DNA of 64,000 bases from Marthasterias glacialis (Eukaryota; Echinodermata; Asteroidea; Forcipulatida; Asteriidae), in the NCBI GenBank assembly GCA_911728455.2, contig CAJVRT020000004.1, positions 90,371-154,370 on the forward strand, read 5' to 3'. The notes below the pieces were generated by a model. It was given only the letters and a program-made list of their open reading frames with translations, searched no databases and was not told the DNA's origin. Position 1 is the stretch's first letter, and every line of letters begins with the position of its first letter. The translations under genes and the position numbers were made by a program. Of the stretch, positions 1 to 10,600 are shown piece by piece.

Positions 1-3000
1 TTTTCGGTTTTTTGGCCCAAAAAGAAGGGCCCTAAAATCGTGGATATTTTCCAAACTAAGGCAGATCCGGACCTGCAAAGTGTAGGGCTGGGGTCGGGGA
101 AGGTTCCCTCTTGAGTTGGTAGAGCAAAAACGACTTTGAAATTTTGGTCCAAAATTGAAAATCTCTCAAGGGGGGGGGGTAACGGTGACTTTTTCGGTTT
201 TTTGGCCCAAAAAGAAGGGCCCTAAAATCGTGGATTTTTTCCAAACTAAGGCAGATCCGGACCTGCAAAGTGTAGGGCTGGGGTCGGGGGAGGTTCCCTC
301 TTGAGTTGGTAGAGCAAAAACGACTTTGAAATTTTGGTCCAAAATTGAAAATCTCTCAAGGGGGGGTAACGGTGACTTTTTCGGTTTTTTGGCCCAAAAA
401 TAAGGGCCCTAAAATCGTGGATATTTTCCAAACTAAGGCAGATCCGGACCTGCAAAGTGTAGGGCTGGGGTCGGGGGAGGTTCCCTCTTGAGTTGGTAGA
501 GCAAAAACGACTTTGAAATTTTGGTCCAAAATTGAAAATCTCTCAAGGGGGGGGCTGGGGGGGGGTAACGGTGACTTTTTCGGTTTTTTGGCCCAAAAAG
601 AAGGGCCCTAAAATCCTGGATATTTTCCAAACTAAGGCAGATCAGGACCTGCAAAGTGTAGGGCTGGGGTCGGGGGAGGTTCCCTCTTGAGTTGGTAGAG
701 CAAAAACGACTTTGAAATTTTGGTCCAAAATTGAAAATCTCTCAAGGGGGGGTAACGGTGACTTTTTCGGTCTTTTGGCCCAAAAAGAAGGGCCCTAAAA
801 TCGTGGATAGTTTCCAAACTAAGGCAGATCCGGACCTGCAAAGTGTAGGGCTGGGGTCGGGGGAGGTTCCCTCTTGAGTTGGTAGAGCAAAAACGACTTT
901 GAAATTTTGGTCCAAAATTGAAAATCTCTCAAGGGGGGGGGGGGGGTAACGGTGACTTTTTCGGTTTTTTGGCCCAAAAAGAAGGGCCCTAAAATCGTGG
1001 ATATTTTCCAAACTAAGGCAGATCCGGACCTGCAAAGTGTAGGGCTGGGGTCGGGGGAGGTTCCCTCTTGAGTTGGTAGAGCAAAAACGACTTTGAAATT
1101 TTGGTCCAAAATTGAAAATCTCTCAAGGTGGGGGTAACGGTGACTTTTTCGGTTTTTTGGCCCCAAAAGAAGGGCCCTAAAATCCTGGATATTTTCCAAA
1201 CTAAGGCAGATCCGGACCTGCAAAGTGTAGGGCTGGGGTCGGGGGAGGTTCCCTCTTGAGTTGGTAGAGCAAAAACGACTTTGAAATTTTGGTCCAAAAT
1301 TGAAAATCTCTCAAGGGGGGGTAACGGTGACTTTTTCGGTTTTTTGGCCCAAAAAGAAGGGCCCTAAAATCGTGGATATTTTCCAAACTAAGGCAGATCC
1401 GGACCTGCAAAGTGTAGGGCTGGGGTCGGGGGAGGTTCCCTCTTGAGTTGGTAGAGCAAAAACGACTTTGAAATTTTGGTCCAAAATTGAAAATCTCTCA
1501 AGGGGGGGTAACGGTGATTTTTTCGGTTTTTTGGCCCAAAAAGAAGGGCCCTAAAATCGTGGATATTTTCCAAACTAAGGCAGATCCGGACCTGCAAAGT
1601 GTAGGGCTGGGGTCGGGGGAGGTTCCCTCTTGAGTTGGTAGAGCAAAAACGACTTTGAAATTTTGGTCCAAAATTGAAAATTTCTCAAGTGGGGGGTAAC
1701 GGTGACTTTTTCGGTTTTTTGGCCCAAAAAGAAGGGCCCTAAAATCGTGGATAGTTTCCAAACTAAGGCAGATCCGGACCTGCAAAGTGTAGGGCTGGGG
1801 TCGGGGGAGGTTCCCTCTTGAGTTGGTAGAGCAAAAACGACTTTGAAATTTTGGTCCAAAATTGAAAATCTCTCAAGGGGGGGGTAACGGTGACTTTTTC
1901 GGTTTTTTGGCCCAAAAAGAAGGGCCCTAAAATCCTGGATATTTTCCAAACTAAGGCAGATCCGGACCTGCAAAGTGTAGGGCTGGGGTCGGGGGAGGTT
2001 CCCTCTTGAGTTGGTAGAGCAAAAACGACTTTGAAATTTTGGTCCAAAATTGAAAATCTCTCAAGGGGGGGTAACGTTGACTTTTTCGGTTTTTTGGCCC
2101 AAAAAGAAGGGCCCTAAAATCGTGGATATTTTCCAAACTAAGGCAGATCCGGACCTGCAAAGTGTAGGGCTGGGGTCGGGGGAGGTTCCCTCTTGAGTTG
2201 GTAGAGCAAAAACGACTTTGAAATTTTGGTCTAAAATTGAAAATCTCTCAAGGGGGGGGGGGGGGGGTAACGGTGACTTTTTCGGTTTTTTGGCCCAAAA
2301 AGAAGGGCCCTAAAATCCTGGATATTTTCCAAACTAAGGCAGATCCGGACCTGCAAAGTGTAGGGCTGGGGTCGGGGAAGGTTCCCTCTTGAGTTGGTAG
2401 AGCAAAAACGACTTTGAAATTTTAGTCCAAAATTGAAAATTTCTCAAGTGGGGGGTAACGGTGACTTTTTCGGTTTTTTGGCCCAAAAAGAAGGGCCCTA
2501 AAATCGTGGATAGTTTCCAAACTAAGGCAGATCCGGACCTGCAAAGTGTAGGGCTGGGGTCGGGGGAGGTTCCCTCTTGAGTTGGTAGAGCAAAAACGAC
2601 TTTGAAATTTTGGTCCAAAATTGAAAATCTCTCAAGGGGGGGGGGGGGGTAACGGTGACTTTTTCGGTTTTTTGGCCCAAAAAGAAGGGCCCTAAAATCG
2701 TGGATATTTTCCAAACTAAGGCAGATCCGGACCTGCAAAGTGTAGGGCTGGGGTCGGGGGAGGTTCCCTCTTGAGTTGGTAGAGCAAAAACGACTTTGAA
2801 ATTTTGGTCCAAAATTGAAAATCTGTCAAGGGGGGTAACGGTGACTTTTTCGGTTTTTTGGCCCAAAAAAGAAGGGTCCTAAAATCGTGGATAGTTTCCA
2901 AACTAAGGCAGATCCGGACCTGCAAAGTGTAGGGCTGGGTTCGGGGGAGGTTCCTTCTTGAGTTGGTAGAGCAAAAACGACTTTGAAATTTTGGTCCAAA

Positions 3001-4373
3001 ATTGAAAATCTCTCAAGGGGGGGGGGTAACGGTGACTTTTTCGGTTTTTTGGCCCAAAAAGAAGGGCCCTAAAATCGTGGATATTTTCCAAACTAAGGCA
3101 GATCCGGACCTGCAAAGTGTAGGGCTGGGGTCGGGGGAGGTTCCCTCTTGAGTTGGTAGAGCAAAAACGACTTTGAAATTTTGGTCCAAAATTGAAAATC
3201 TCTCAAGGGGGGGGGGGGGGTAACGGTGACTTTTTCGGTTTTTTGGCCCAAAATAGAAGGGCCCAAAAATCGTGGATATTTTCCAAACTAAGGCAGATCC
3301 GGACCTGCAAAGTGTAGGGCTGGGGTCGGGGGAGGTTCCTTCTTGAGTTGGTAGAGCAAAAACGACTTTGAAATTTTGGTCCAAAATTGTAAATCTCTCA
3401 AGGGGGGGGGGGGGGGGTAACGGTGACTTTTTCGGTTTTTTGGCCCAAAAAGAAGGGCCCTAAAATCGTGGATATTTTCCAAACTAAGGCAGATCCAGAC
3501 CTGCAAAGTGTAGGGCTGGGGTCGGGGGAGGTTCCCTCTTGAGTTGGTAGAGCAAAAACGACTTTGAAATTTTGGTCCAAAATTGAAAATCTCTCAAGGG
3601 GGGGTAACGGTGACTTTTTCGGTTTTTTGGCCCAAAAAGAAGGGCCCTAAAAACGTGGATATTTTCCAAACTAAGGCAGATCCGGACCTGCAAAGTGTAG
3701 GGCTGGGGTCGGGGGAGGTTCCCTCTTGAGTTGGTAGAGCAAAAACGACTTTGAAATTTTGGTCCAAAATTGAAAATCTCTCAAGGGGGGGTAACGGTGA
3801 CTTTTTCGGTTTTTTGGCCCAAAAAGAAGGGCCCTAAAATCGTGGATATTTTCCAAACTAAGGCAGATCCAGACCTGCAAAGTGTAGGGCTGGGGTCGGG
3901 GGAGGTTCCTTCTTGAGTTGGTAGAGCAAAAACGACTTTGAAATTTTGGTCCAAAATTGAAAATCTCTCAAGTGGGGGGTAACGGTGACTTTTTCGGTTT
4001 TTTGGCCCAAAAAGAAGGGCCCTAAAATCGTGGATAGTTTCCAAACTAAGGCAGATCCGGACCTGCAAAGTGTAGGGCTGGGGTCGGGGGAGGTTCCCTC
4101 TTGAGTTGGTAGAGCAAAAACGACTTTGAAATTTTGGTCCAAAATTGAAAATCTCTCAAGGGGGGGGGGGGGGGTAACGGTGACTTTTTCGGTTTTTTGG
4201 CCCAAAAAGAAGGGCCCTAAAATCGTGGATATTTTCCAAACTAAGGCAGATCCGGACCTGCAAAGTGTAGGGCTGGGGTCGGGGGAGGTTCCCTCTTGAG
4301 TTGGTAGAGCAAAAACGACTTTGAAATTTTGGTCCAAAATTGAAAATCTCTCAAGGGGGGGTAACGGTGACTT

Positions 4374-7268
4374 TTTCGGTTTTTTGGCCCAAAAAAGAAG
4401 GGTCCTAAAATCGTGGATAGTTTCCAAACTAAGGCAGATCCGGACCTGCAAAGTGTAGGGCTGGGGTCGGGGGAGGTTCCCTCTTGAGTTGGTAGAGCAA
4501 AAACGACTTTGAAATTTTGGTCCAAAATTGAAAATCTCTCAAGGGGGGGGGGGGGGGGGGGGTAACGGTGACTTTTTTGGTTTTTTGGTTTTTTGGCCCA
4601 AAAAGAAGGGCCCTAAAATCGTGGATATTTTCCAAACTAAGGCAGATCCGGACCTGCAAAGTGTAGGGCTGGGGTCGGGGGAGGTTCCCTCTTGAGTTGG
4701 TAGAGCAAAAACGACTTTGAAATTTTGGTCCAAAATTGAAAATCTCTCAAGGGGGGGTAACGGTGACTTTTTCGGTTTTTTGGCCCAAAAAGAAGGGTCC
4801 TAAAATCGTGGATAGTTTCCAAACTAAGGCAGATCCGGACCTGCAAAGTGTAGGGCTGGGGTCGGGGGAGGTTCCCTCTTGAGTTGGTAGAGCAAAAACG
4901 ACTTTGAAATTTTGGTCCAAAATTGAAAATCTCTCAAGGGGGGGGGGGGGTAACGGTGACTTTTTCGGTTTTTTGGCCCAAAAAGAAGGCCCCAAAAATC
5001 GTGGATATTTTCCAAACTAAGGCAGATCCGGACCTGCAAAGTGAAGGGCTGGGGTCGGGGGAGGTTCCCTCTTGAGTTGGTAGAGCAAAAACGACTTTGA
5101 AATTTTGGTCCAAAATTGAAAATCTCTCAAGGGGGGGTAACGGTGACTTTTTCGGTTTTTTGGCCCAAAAAAGAAGGGTCCTAAAATCGTGGATAGTTTC
5201 CAAACTAAGGCAGATCCGGACCTGCAAAGTGTAGGGCTGGGGTCGGGGGAGGTTCCCTCTTGAGTTGGTAGAGCAAAAACGACTTTGAAATTTTGGTCCA
5301 AAATTGAAAATCTCTCAAGGGGGGGGGGGGGGTAACGGTGACTTTTTTGGTTTTTTGGCCCAAAAAGAAGGGCCCTAAAATCGTTGATATTTTCCAAACT
5401 AAGGCAGATCCGGACCTGCAAAGTGTAGGGCTGGGGTCGGGGGAGGTTCCCTCTTGAGTTGGTAGAGCAAAAACGACTTTGAAATTTTGGTCCAAAATTG
5501 AAAATCTCTCAAGGGGGGGTAACGGTGACTTTTTCGGTTTTTTGGCCCAAAAAGAAGGGTCCTAAAATCGTGGATAGTTTCCAAACTAAGGCAGATCCGG
5601 ACCTGCAAAGTGTAGGGCTGGGGTCGGGGGAGGTTCCCTCTTGAGTTGGTAGAGCAAAAACGACTTTGAAATTTTGGTCCAAAATTGAAAATCTCTCAAG
5701 GGGGGGGGGGGGGGGGGGGTAACGGTGACTTTTTCGGTTTTTTGGCCCAAAAAGAAGGCCCCAAAAATCGTGGATATTTTCCAAACTAAGGCAGATCCGG
5801 ACCTGCAAAGTGTAGGGCTGGGGTCGGGGGAGGTTCCCTCTTGAGTTGGTAGAGCAAAAACGACTTTGAAATTTTGGTCCAAAATTGAAAATCTCTCAAG
5901 GGGGGGTAACGGTGACTTTTTCGGTTTTTTGGCCCAAAAAGAAGGGTCCTAAAATCGTGGATAGTTTCCAAACTAAGGCAGATCCGGACCTGCAAAGTGT
6001 AGGGCTGGGGTCGGGGGAGGTTCCCTCTTGAGTTGGTAGAGCAAAAACGACTTTTAAATTTTGGTCCAAAATTGAAAATCTCTCAAGGGGGGGGGGGGGG
6101 GGGGTAACGGTGACTTTTTCGGTTTTTTGGCCCAAAAAGAAGGCCCCAAAAATCGTGGATATTTTCCAAACTAAGGCAGATCCGGACCTGCAAAGTGAAG
6201 GGCTGGGGTCGGGGGAGGTTCCCTCTTGAGTTGGTAGAGCAAAAACGACTTTGAAATTTTGGTCCAAAATTGAAAATCTCTCAAGGGGGGGGTAACGGTG
6301 ACTTTTTCGGTTTTTTGGCCCAAAAAAGAAGGGTCCTAAAATCGTGGATATTTTCCAAACTAAGGCAGATCCGGACCTGCAAAGTGTAGGGCTGGGGTCG
6401 GGGGAGGTTCCCTCTTGAGTTGGTAGAGCAAAAACGACTTTGAAATTTTGGTCCAAAATTGAAAATCTCTCAAGGGGGGGGGGGGGGTAACGGTGACTTT
6501 TTTGGTTTTTTGGCCCAAAAAGAAGGGCCCTAAAATCGTGGATATTTTCCAAACTAAGGCAGATCCGGACCTGCAAAGTGTAGGGCTGGGGTCGGGGGAG
6601 GTTCCCTCTTGAGTTGGTAGAGCAAAAACGACTTTGAAATTTTGGTCCAAAATTGAAAATCTCTCAAGGGGGGGTAACGGTGACTTTTTCGGTTTTTTGG
6701 CCCAAAAAGAAGGGTCCTAAAATCGTGGATAGTTTCCAAACTAAGGCAGATCCGGACCTGCAAAGTGTAGGGCTGGGGTCGGGGGAGGTTCCCTCTTGAG
6801 TTGGTAGAGCAAAAACGACTTTGAAATTTTGGTCCAAAATTGAAAATCTCTCAAGGGGGGGGGGGGGGGGGTAACGGTGACTTTTTCGGTTTTTTGGCCC
6901 AAAAAGAAGGCCCCAAAAATCGTGGATATTTTCCAAACTAAGGCAGATCCGGACCTGCAAAGTGTAGGGCTGGGGTCGGGGGAGGTTCCCTCTTGAGTTG
7001 GTAGAGCAAAAACGACTTTGAAATTTTGGTCCAAAATTGAAAATCTCTCAAGGGGGGGGTAACGGTGACTTTTTCGGTTTTTTGGCCCAAAAAAGAAGGG
7101 TCCTAAAATCGTGGATAGTTTCCAAACTAAGGCAGATCCGGACCTGCAAAGTGTACGGCTGGGGTCGGGGGAGGTTCCTTCTTGAGTTGGTAGAGCAAAA
7201 ACGACTTTGAAATTTTGGTCCAAAATTGTAAATCTCTCAAGGGGGGGGGGGGGGGAGTAACGGTGACT
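4374..7268 (+). repeat. Dimer/tetramer higher-order repeat with alternating G-tract lengths
   Basis: Fifteen successive monomers alternate between two types. Every second unit (CTAAGG sites near 4429, 4824, 5205, 5586, 5973, 6360, 6741, 7127) reads GGGTCCTAAAA, usually followed by GATAGTTT. The others alternate between a CGG-to-TGG type and a GGCCCCAAAAATCG type. G-tracts alternate strictly: about 20, 7, 13, 7, 14, 7, 20, 7, 18, 8, 14, 7, 17, 8, 15. The basic period is two monomers (about 385 bp), within an imperfect four-monomer period of about 765 bp. One dimer register is disturbed, since the units at 5786 and 6168 are both of the GGCCCC type. Confidence 0.88.
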
Positions 7269-7463
7269 TTTTTGGTTTTTTGGCCCAAAAAGAAGGGCCC
7301 TAAAATCGTGGATATTTTCCAAACTAAGGCAGATCCGGACCTGCAAAGTGTAGGGCTGGGGTCGGGGGAGGTTCCCTCTTGAGTTGGTAGAGCAAAAACG
7401 ACTTTGAAATTTTGGTCCAAAATTGAAAATCTCTCAAGGGGGGGTAACGGTGACTTTTTCGGT

Positions 7464-7478
7464 TTTTTGGCCCAAAAA
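7464..7478. repeat. Inverted repeat 1 in the monomer
   Basis: TTTTTGG-C-CCAAAAA has two 7-base arms around one central base, at consensus positions 9-23. It shares the core TTTTGGNCCAAAA with inverted repeat 2 in the same monomer. The arm is altered in monomers reading CATTTAG (AAA replaced by TTT), GCCCCAAAAG or GGCTCCAAAAG. A protein-binding or cruciform role is possible but nothing in the sequence proves it. Confidence 0.8.
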
Positions 7479-7480
7479 GA

Positions 7481-7488
7481 AGGGCCCT
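7481..7488. repeat. AGGGCCCT palindrome
   Basis: This is a perfect 8-bp palindrome at consensus positions 26-33, present in most monomers. It is lost in subtypes reading GGGTCCT, GGCCCCAAAAA, GGGCTCT, GAAAGGCCCT or GGGCCTT. Its GGGCCC core means that a digest at this site should give a ladder with about 187-bp steps, interrupted where those subtypes occur. Confidence 0.75.
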
Positions 7489-7515
7489 AAAATCGTGGAT
7501 ATTTTCCAAACTAAG

Positions 7516-7531
7516 GCAGATCCGGACCTGC
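7516..7531. repeat. Near-palindrome centred on TCCGGA
   Basis: GCAG-A-TCCGGA-C-CTGC is a 16-bp dyad with one mismatched pair, at consensus positions 61-76. A minority variant (GATCTGC) makes it perfectly palindromic; see the entries near 38.17, 40.41, 41.16 and 42.86 kb. Confidence 0.75.
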
Positions 7532-7539
7532 AAAGTGTA

Positions 7540-7558
7540 GGGCTGGGGTCGGGGGAGG
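7540..7558 (+). other. G-rich block, candidate G-quadruplex
   Basis: GGGCTGGGGTCGGGGGAGG lies at consensus positions 85-103: runs of 3, 4 and 5 G and then GG, with loops of 1-2 bases. That is one base short of a classic four-run, three-tetrad motif, so a G-vacancy, bulged or two-tetrad fold is plausible. It is present in nearly every unit and always on this strand. Folding is inferred, not shown. Confidence 0.6.
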
Positions 7559-7562
7559 TTCC

Positions 7563-7580
7563 CTCTTGAGTTGGTAGAGC
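7563..7580 (+). other. tRNA D-arm-like hairpin segment
   Basis: CTCT at 108-111 can pair with AGAG at 121-124, and AGTTGGTAGAGC (114-125) equals the D-arm sequence of many tRNAs. A variant lacking one T, common after 46.5 kb, has an 8-base loop. No acceptor stem, anticodon arm, T-arm or proper B-box follows, so this is not a tRNA gene. It may be a relic of a tRNA-derived element or a coincidence. Confidence 0.35.
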
Positions 7581-7594
7581 AAAAACGACTTTGA

Positions 7595-7611
7595 AATTTT
7601 GGTCCAAAATT
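7595..7611. repeat. Inverted repeat 2 in the monomer
   Basis: AATTTTGG-T-CCAAAATT has perfect 8-base arms around one base, at consensus positions 140-156. Variants that disturb it are GGTGCAAAA (C-type monomers), TCCAAATTG (one A lost), GATATTTTGG and GAAATGTTGG. It lies 55 bp upstream of inverted repeat 1 of the next unit. Confidence 0.8.
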
Positions 7612-7624
7612 GAAAATCTCTCAA

Positions 7625-7631
7625 GGGGGGG
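7625..7631 (+). repeat. Variable G homopolymer
   Basis: In this unit the tract between CTCTCAA and TAACGG is 7 G. Across the array 7 is the commonest length, with extremes of 3 and 21. It accounts for nearly all monomer length variation. Interrupted versions exist: AAGTGGGGGG, AAGCGGGGG, AAGAGGGGGG, AAGGAGGGG, AAGGAGCG followed by G, and tracts ending in TGG, TGGG, TGAG or TG. Confidence 0.95.
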
Positions 7632-10600
7632 TAACGGTGACTTTTTCGGTTTTTTGGCCCAAAAAGAAGGGCCCTAAAATCCTGGATATTTTCCAAACTA
7701 AGGCAGATCCGGACCTGCAAAGTGTAGGGCTGGGGTCGGGGGAGGTTCCTTCTTGAGTTGGTAGAGCAAAAACGACTTTGAAATTTTGGTCCAAAATTGA
7801 AAATCTCTCAAGTGGGGGGTAACGGTGACTTTTTCGGTTTTTTGGCCCAAAAAGAAGGGCCCTAAAATCGTGGATAGTTTCCAAACTAAGGCAGATCCGG
7901 ACCTGCAAAGTGTAGGGCTGGGGTCGGGGGAGGTTCCCTCTTGAGTTGGTAGAGCAAAAACGACTTTGAAATTTTGGTCCAAAATTGAAAATCTCTCAAG
8001 GGGGGGGGGGGTAACGGTGACTTTTTCGGTTTTTTGGCCCAAAAAGAAGGGCCCTAAAATCGTGGATATTTTCCAAACTAAGGCAGATCCGGACCTGCAA
8101 AGTGTAGGGCTGGGGTCGGGGGAGGTTCCCTCTTGAGTTGGTAGAGCAAAAACGACTTTGAAATTTTGGTCCAAAATTGAAAATCTCTCAAGGGGGGGTA
8201 ACGGTGACTTTTTCGGTTTTTTGGCCCAAAAAAGAAGGGTCCTAAAATCGTGGATAGTTTCCAAACTAAGGCAGATCCGGACCTGCAAAGTGTACGGCTG
8301 GGGTCGGGGGAGGTTCCTTCTTGAGTTGGTAGAGCAAAAACGACTTTGAAATTTTGGTCCAAAATTGTAAATCTCTCAAGGGGGGGTAACGGTGACTTTT
8401 TCGGTTTTTTGGCCCAAAAAGAAGGGCCTTAAAATCGTGGATATTTTCCAAACTAAGGCAGATCCGGACCTGCAAAGTGTAGGGCTGGGGTCGGGGGAGG
8501 TTCCCTCTTGAGTTGGTAGAGCAAAAACGACTTTGAAATTTTGGTCCAAAATTGAAAATCTCTCAAGGGGGGGGTAACGGTGACTTTTTCGGTTTTTTGG
8601 CCCAAAAAGAAGGGCCCTAAAATCGTGGATATTTTCCAAACTAAGGCAGATCCGGACCTGCAAAGTGTAGGGCTGGGGTCGGGGGAGGTTCCTTCTTGAG
8701 TTGGTAGAGCAAAAACGACTTTGAAATTTTGGTCCAAAATTGTAAATCTCTCAAGGGGGGGGGGGGGGGTAACGGTGACTTTTTCGGTTTTTTGGCCCAA
8801 AAAGAAGGGCCCTAAAATCGTGGATATTTTCCAAACTAAGGCAGATCCGGACCTGCAAAGTGTAGGGCTGGGGTCGGGGGAGGTTCCTTCTTGAGTTGGT
8901 AGAGCAAAAACGACTTTGAAATTTTGGTCCAAAATTGTAAATCTCTCAAGGGGGGGGGGGTAACGGTGACTTTTTTGGTTTTTTGGCCCAAAAAGAAGGG
9001 CCCTAAAATCCTGGATATTTTCCAAACTAAGGCAGATCCGGACCTGCAAAGTGTAGGGCTGGGGTCGGGGGAGGTTCCCTCTTGAGTTGGTAGAGCAAAA
9101 ACGACTTTGAAATTTTGGTCCAAAATTGAAAATCTCTCAAGGGGGGGTAACGGTGACTTTTTCGGTTTTTTGGCCCAAAAAGAAGGGCCTTAAAATCGTG
9201 GATATTTTCCAAACTAAGGCAGATCCGGACCTGCAAAGTGTAGGGCTGGGGTCGGGGGAGGTTCCCTCTTGAGTTGGTAGAGCAAAAACGACTTTGAAAT
9301 TTTGGTCCAAAATTGAAAATCTCTCAAGGGGGGGTAACGGTGACTTTTTCGGTTTTTTGGCCCAAAAAGAAGGGCCCTAAAATCGTGGATATTTTCCAAA
9401 CTAAGGCAGATCCGGACCTGCAAAGTGTAGGGCTGGGGTCGGGGGAGGTTCCTTCTTGAGTTGGTAGAGCAAAAACGACTTTGAAATTTTGGTCCAAAAT
9501 TGTAAATCTCTCAAGGGGGGGGGGTAACGGTGACTTTTTCGGTTTTTTGGCCCAAAAAGAAGGGCCCTAAAATCGTGGATATTTTCCAAACTAAGGCAGA
9601 TCCGGACCTGCAAAGTGTAGGGCTGGGGTCGGGGGAGGTTCCTTCTTGAGTTGGTAGAGCAAAAACGACTTTGAAATTTTGGTCCAAATTGAAAATCTCT
9701 CAAGGGGGGGTAACGGTGACTTTTTCGGTTTTTTGGCCCAAAAAGAAGGGCCCTAAAATCGTGGATATTTTCCAAACTAAGGCAGATCCGGACCTGCAAA
9801 GTGTAGGGCTGGGGTCGGGGGAGGTTCCCTCTTGAGTTGGTAGAGCAAAAACGACTTTGAAATTTTGGTCCAAAATTGAAAATCTCTCAAGGGGGGGTAA
9901 CGGTGACTTTTTCGGTTTTTTGGCCCAAAAAAGAAGGGTCCTAAAATCGTGGATAGTTTCCAAACTAAGGCAGATCCGGACCTGCAAAGTGTAGGGCTGG
10001 GTTCGGGGGAGGTTCCTTCTTGAGTTGGTAGAGCAAAAACGACTTTGAAATTTTGGTCCAAAATTGTAAATATCTCAAGGGGGGGGGGGGTAACGGTGAC
10101 TTTTTTGGTTTTTTGGCCCAAAAAGAAGGGCCCTAAAATCGTGGATTTTTTCCAAACTAAGGCAGATCCGGACCTGCAAAGTGTAGGGCTGGGGTCGGGG
10201 GAGGTTCCCTCTTGAGTTGGTAGAGCAAAAACGACTTTGAAATTTTGGTCCAAAATTGAAAATCTCTCAAGGGGGGGGGGGGGTAACGGTGACTTTTCGG
10301 TTTTTTGGCCCAAAAAGAAGGGCCCTAAAATCGTGGATATTTTCCAAACTAAGGCAGATCCGGACCTGCAAAGTGTAGGGCTGGGGTCGGGGGAGGTTCC
10401 CTCTTGAGTTGGTAGAGCAAAAACGACTTTGAAATTTTGGTCCAAAATTGAAAATCTCTCAAGGGGGGGTAACGGTGACTTTTTCGGTTTTTTGGCCCAA
10501 AAAGAAGGGCCCTAAAATCGTGGATATTTTCCAAACTAAGGCAGATCCGGACTTGCAAAGTGTAGGGCTGGGGTCGGGGGAGGTTCCCTCTTGAGTTGGT

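Larger units (their letters stand above)
7456..7642 (+). repeat. Representative consensus monomer (187 bp)
   Basis: This unit carries the majority base at every site I compared, and its G-tract has the modal length of 7, so it serves as the reference. Position p of the consensus lies at 7455+p. It contains 87 G+C in 187 (46.5%): 54 G and 33 C. Six CpG sites lie near consensus positions 5, 39, 68, 95, 131 and 180. Because 187 is one more than a multiple of three, any reading frame shifts by one at each unit. Frequent variants are CGG to TGG after the first T-run, ATCGTGG to ATCCTGG, GATATTTT to GATAGTTT, TTCCCTC to TTCCTTC, and ATTGAAAATC to ATTGTAAATC. Confidence 0.95.
7585..7669 (+). repeat. 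Degenerate internal direct repeat within the monomer period
   Basis: Consensus 130-161 (ACGACTTT, then ATTTTGGTCCAAAATTGAA) can be aligned with 179-187 plus 1-27 of the next unit (ACGGTGACTTTTT, then TTTTTTGGCCCAAAAAGAAG). Both share the order ACG, ACTTT, TTTTGGYCCAAAA, GAA. This suggests the monomer grew from a shorter ancestral unit by an internal duplication. The match is imperfect and A/T-rich, so chance contributes. Confidence 0.45.

Noticed and set aside
7456-7475. CENP-B-box-like motif around TTCGGTTTTTTGG
   Set aside because: The essential core NTTCGNNNNANNCGGGN is not met: the central A and the CGGG are missing.
7485-7492. CCCTAAAA, the complement of the algal telomere unit TTTTAGGG
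   Set aside because: It occurs once per 187-bp unit and is not tandem, so it is not telomeric repeat DNA. A chance match of eight bases is likely.
7563-7580. tRNA gene or Pol III promoter
   Set aside because: Only the D-arm-like part is present. There is no acceptor stem, anticodon arm or T-arm, and the nearest GGTTC lies upstream rather than downstream.
8158-8349. Plus-strand short open frames beginning at ATGAAATTTTGG-like positions, repeated through the array
   Set aside because: These too are phase-dependent products of the monomer. Most begin at TTG or similar codons rather than a true ATG, and none extends beyond the repeat logic.
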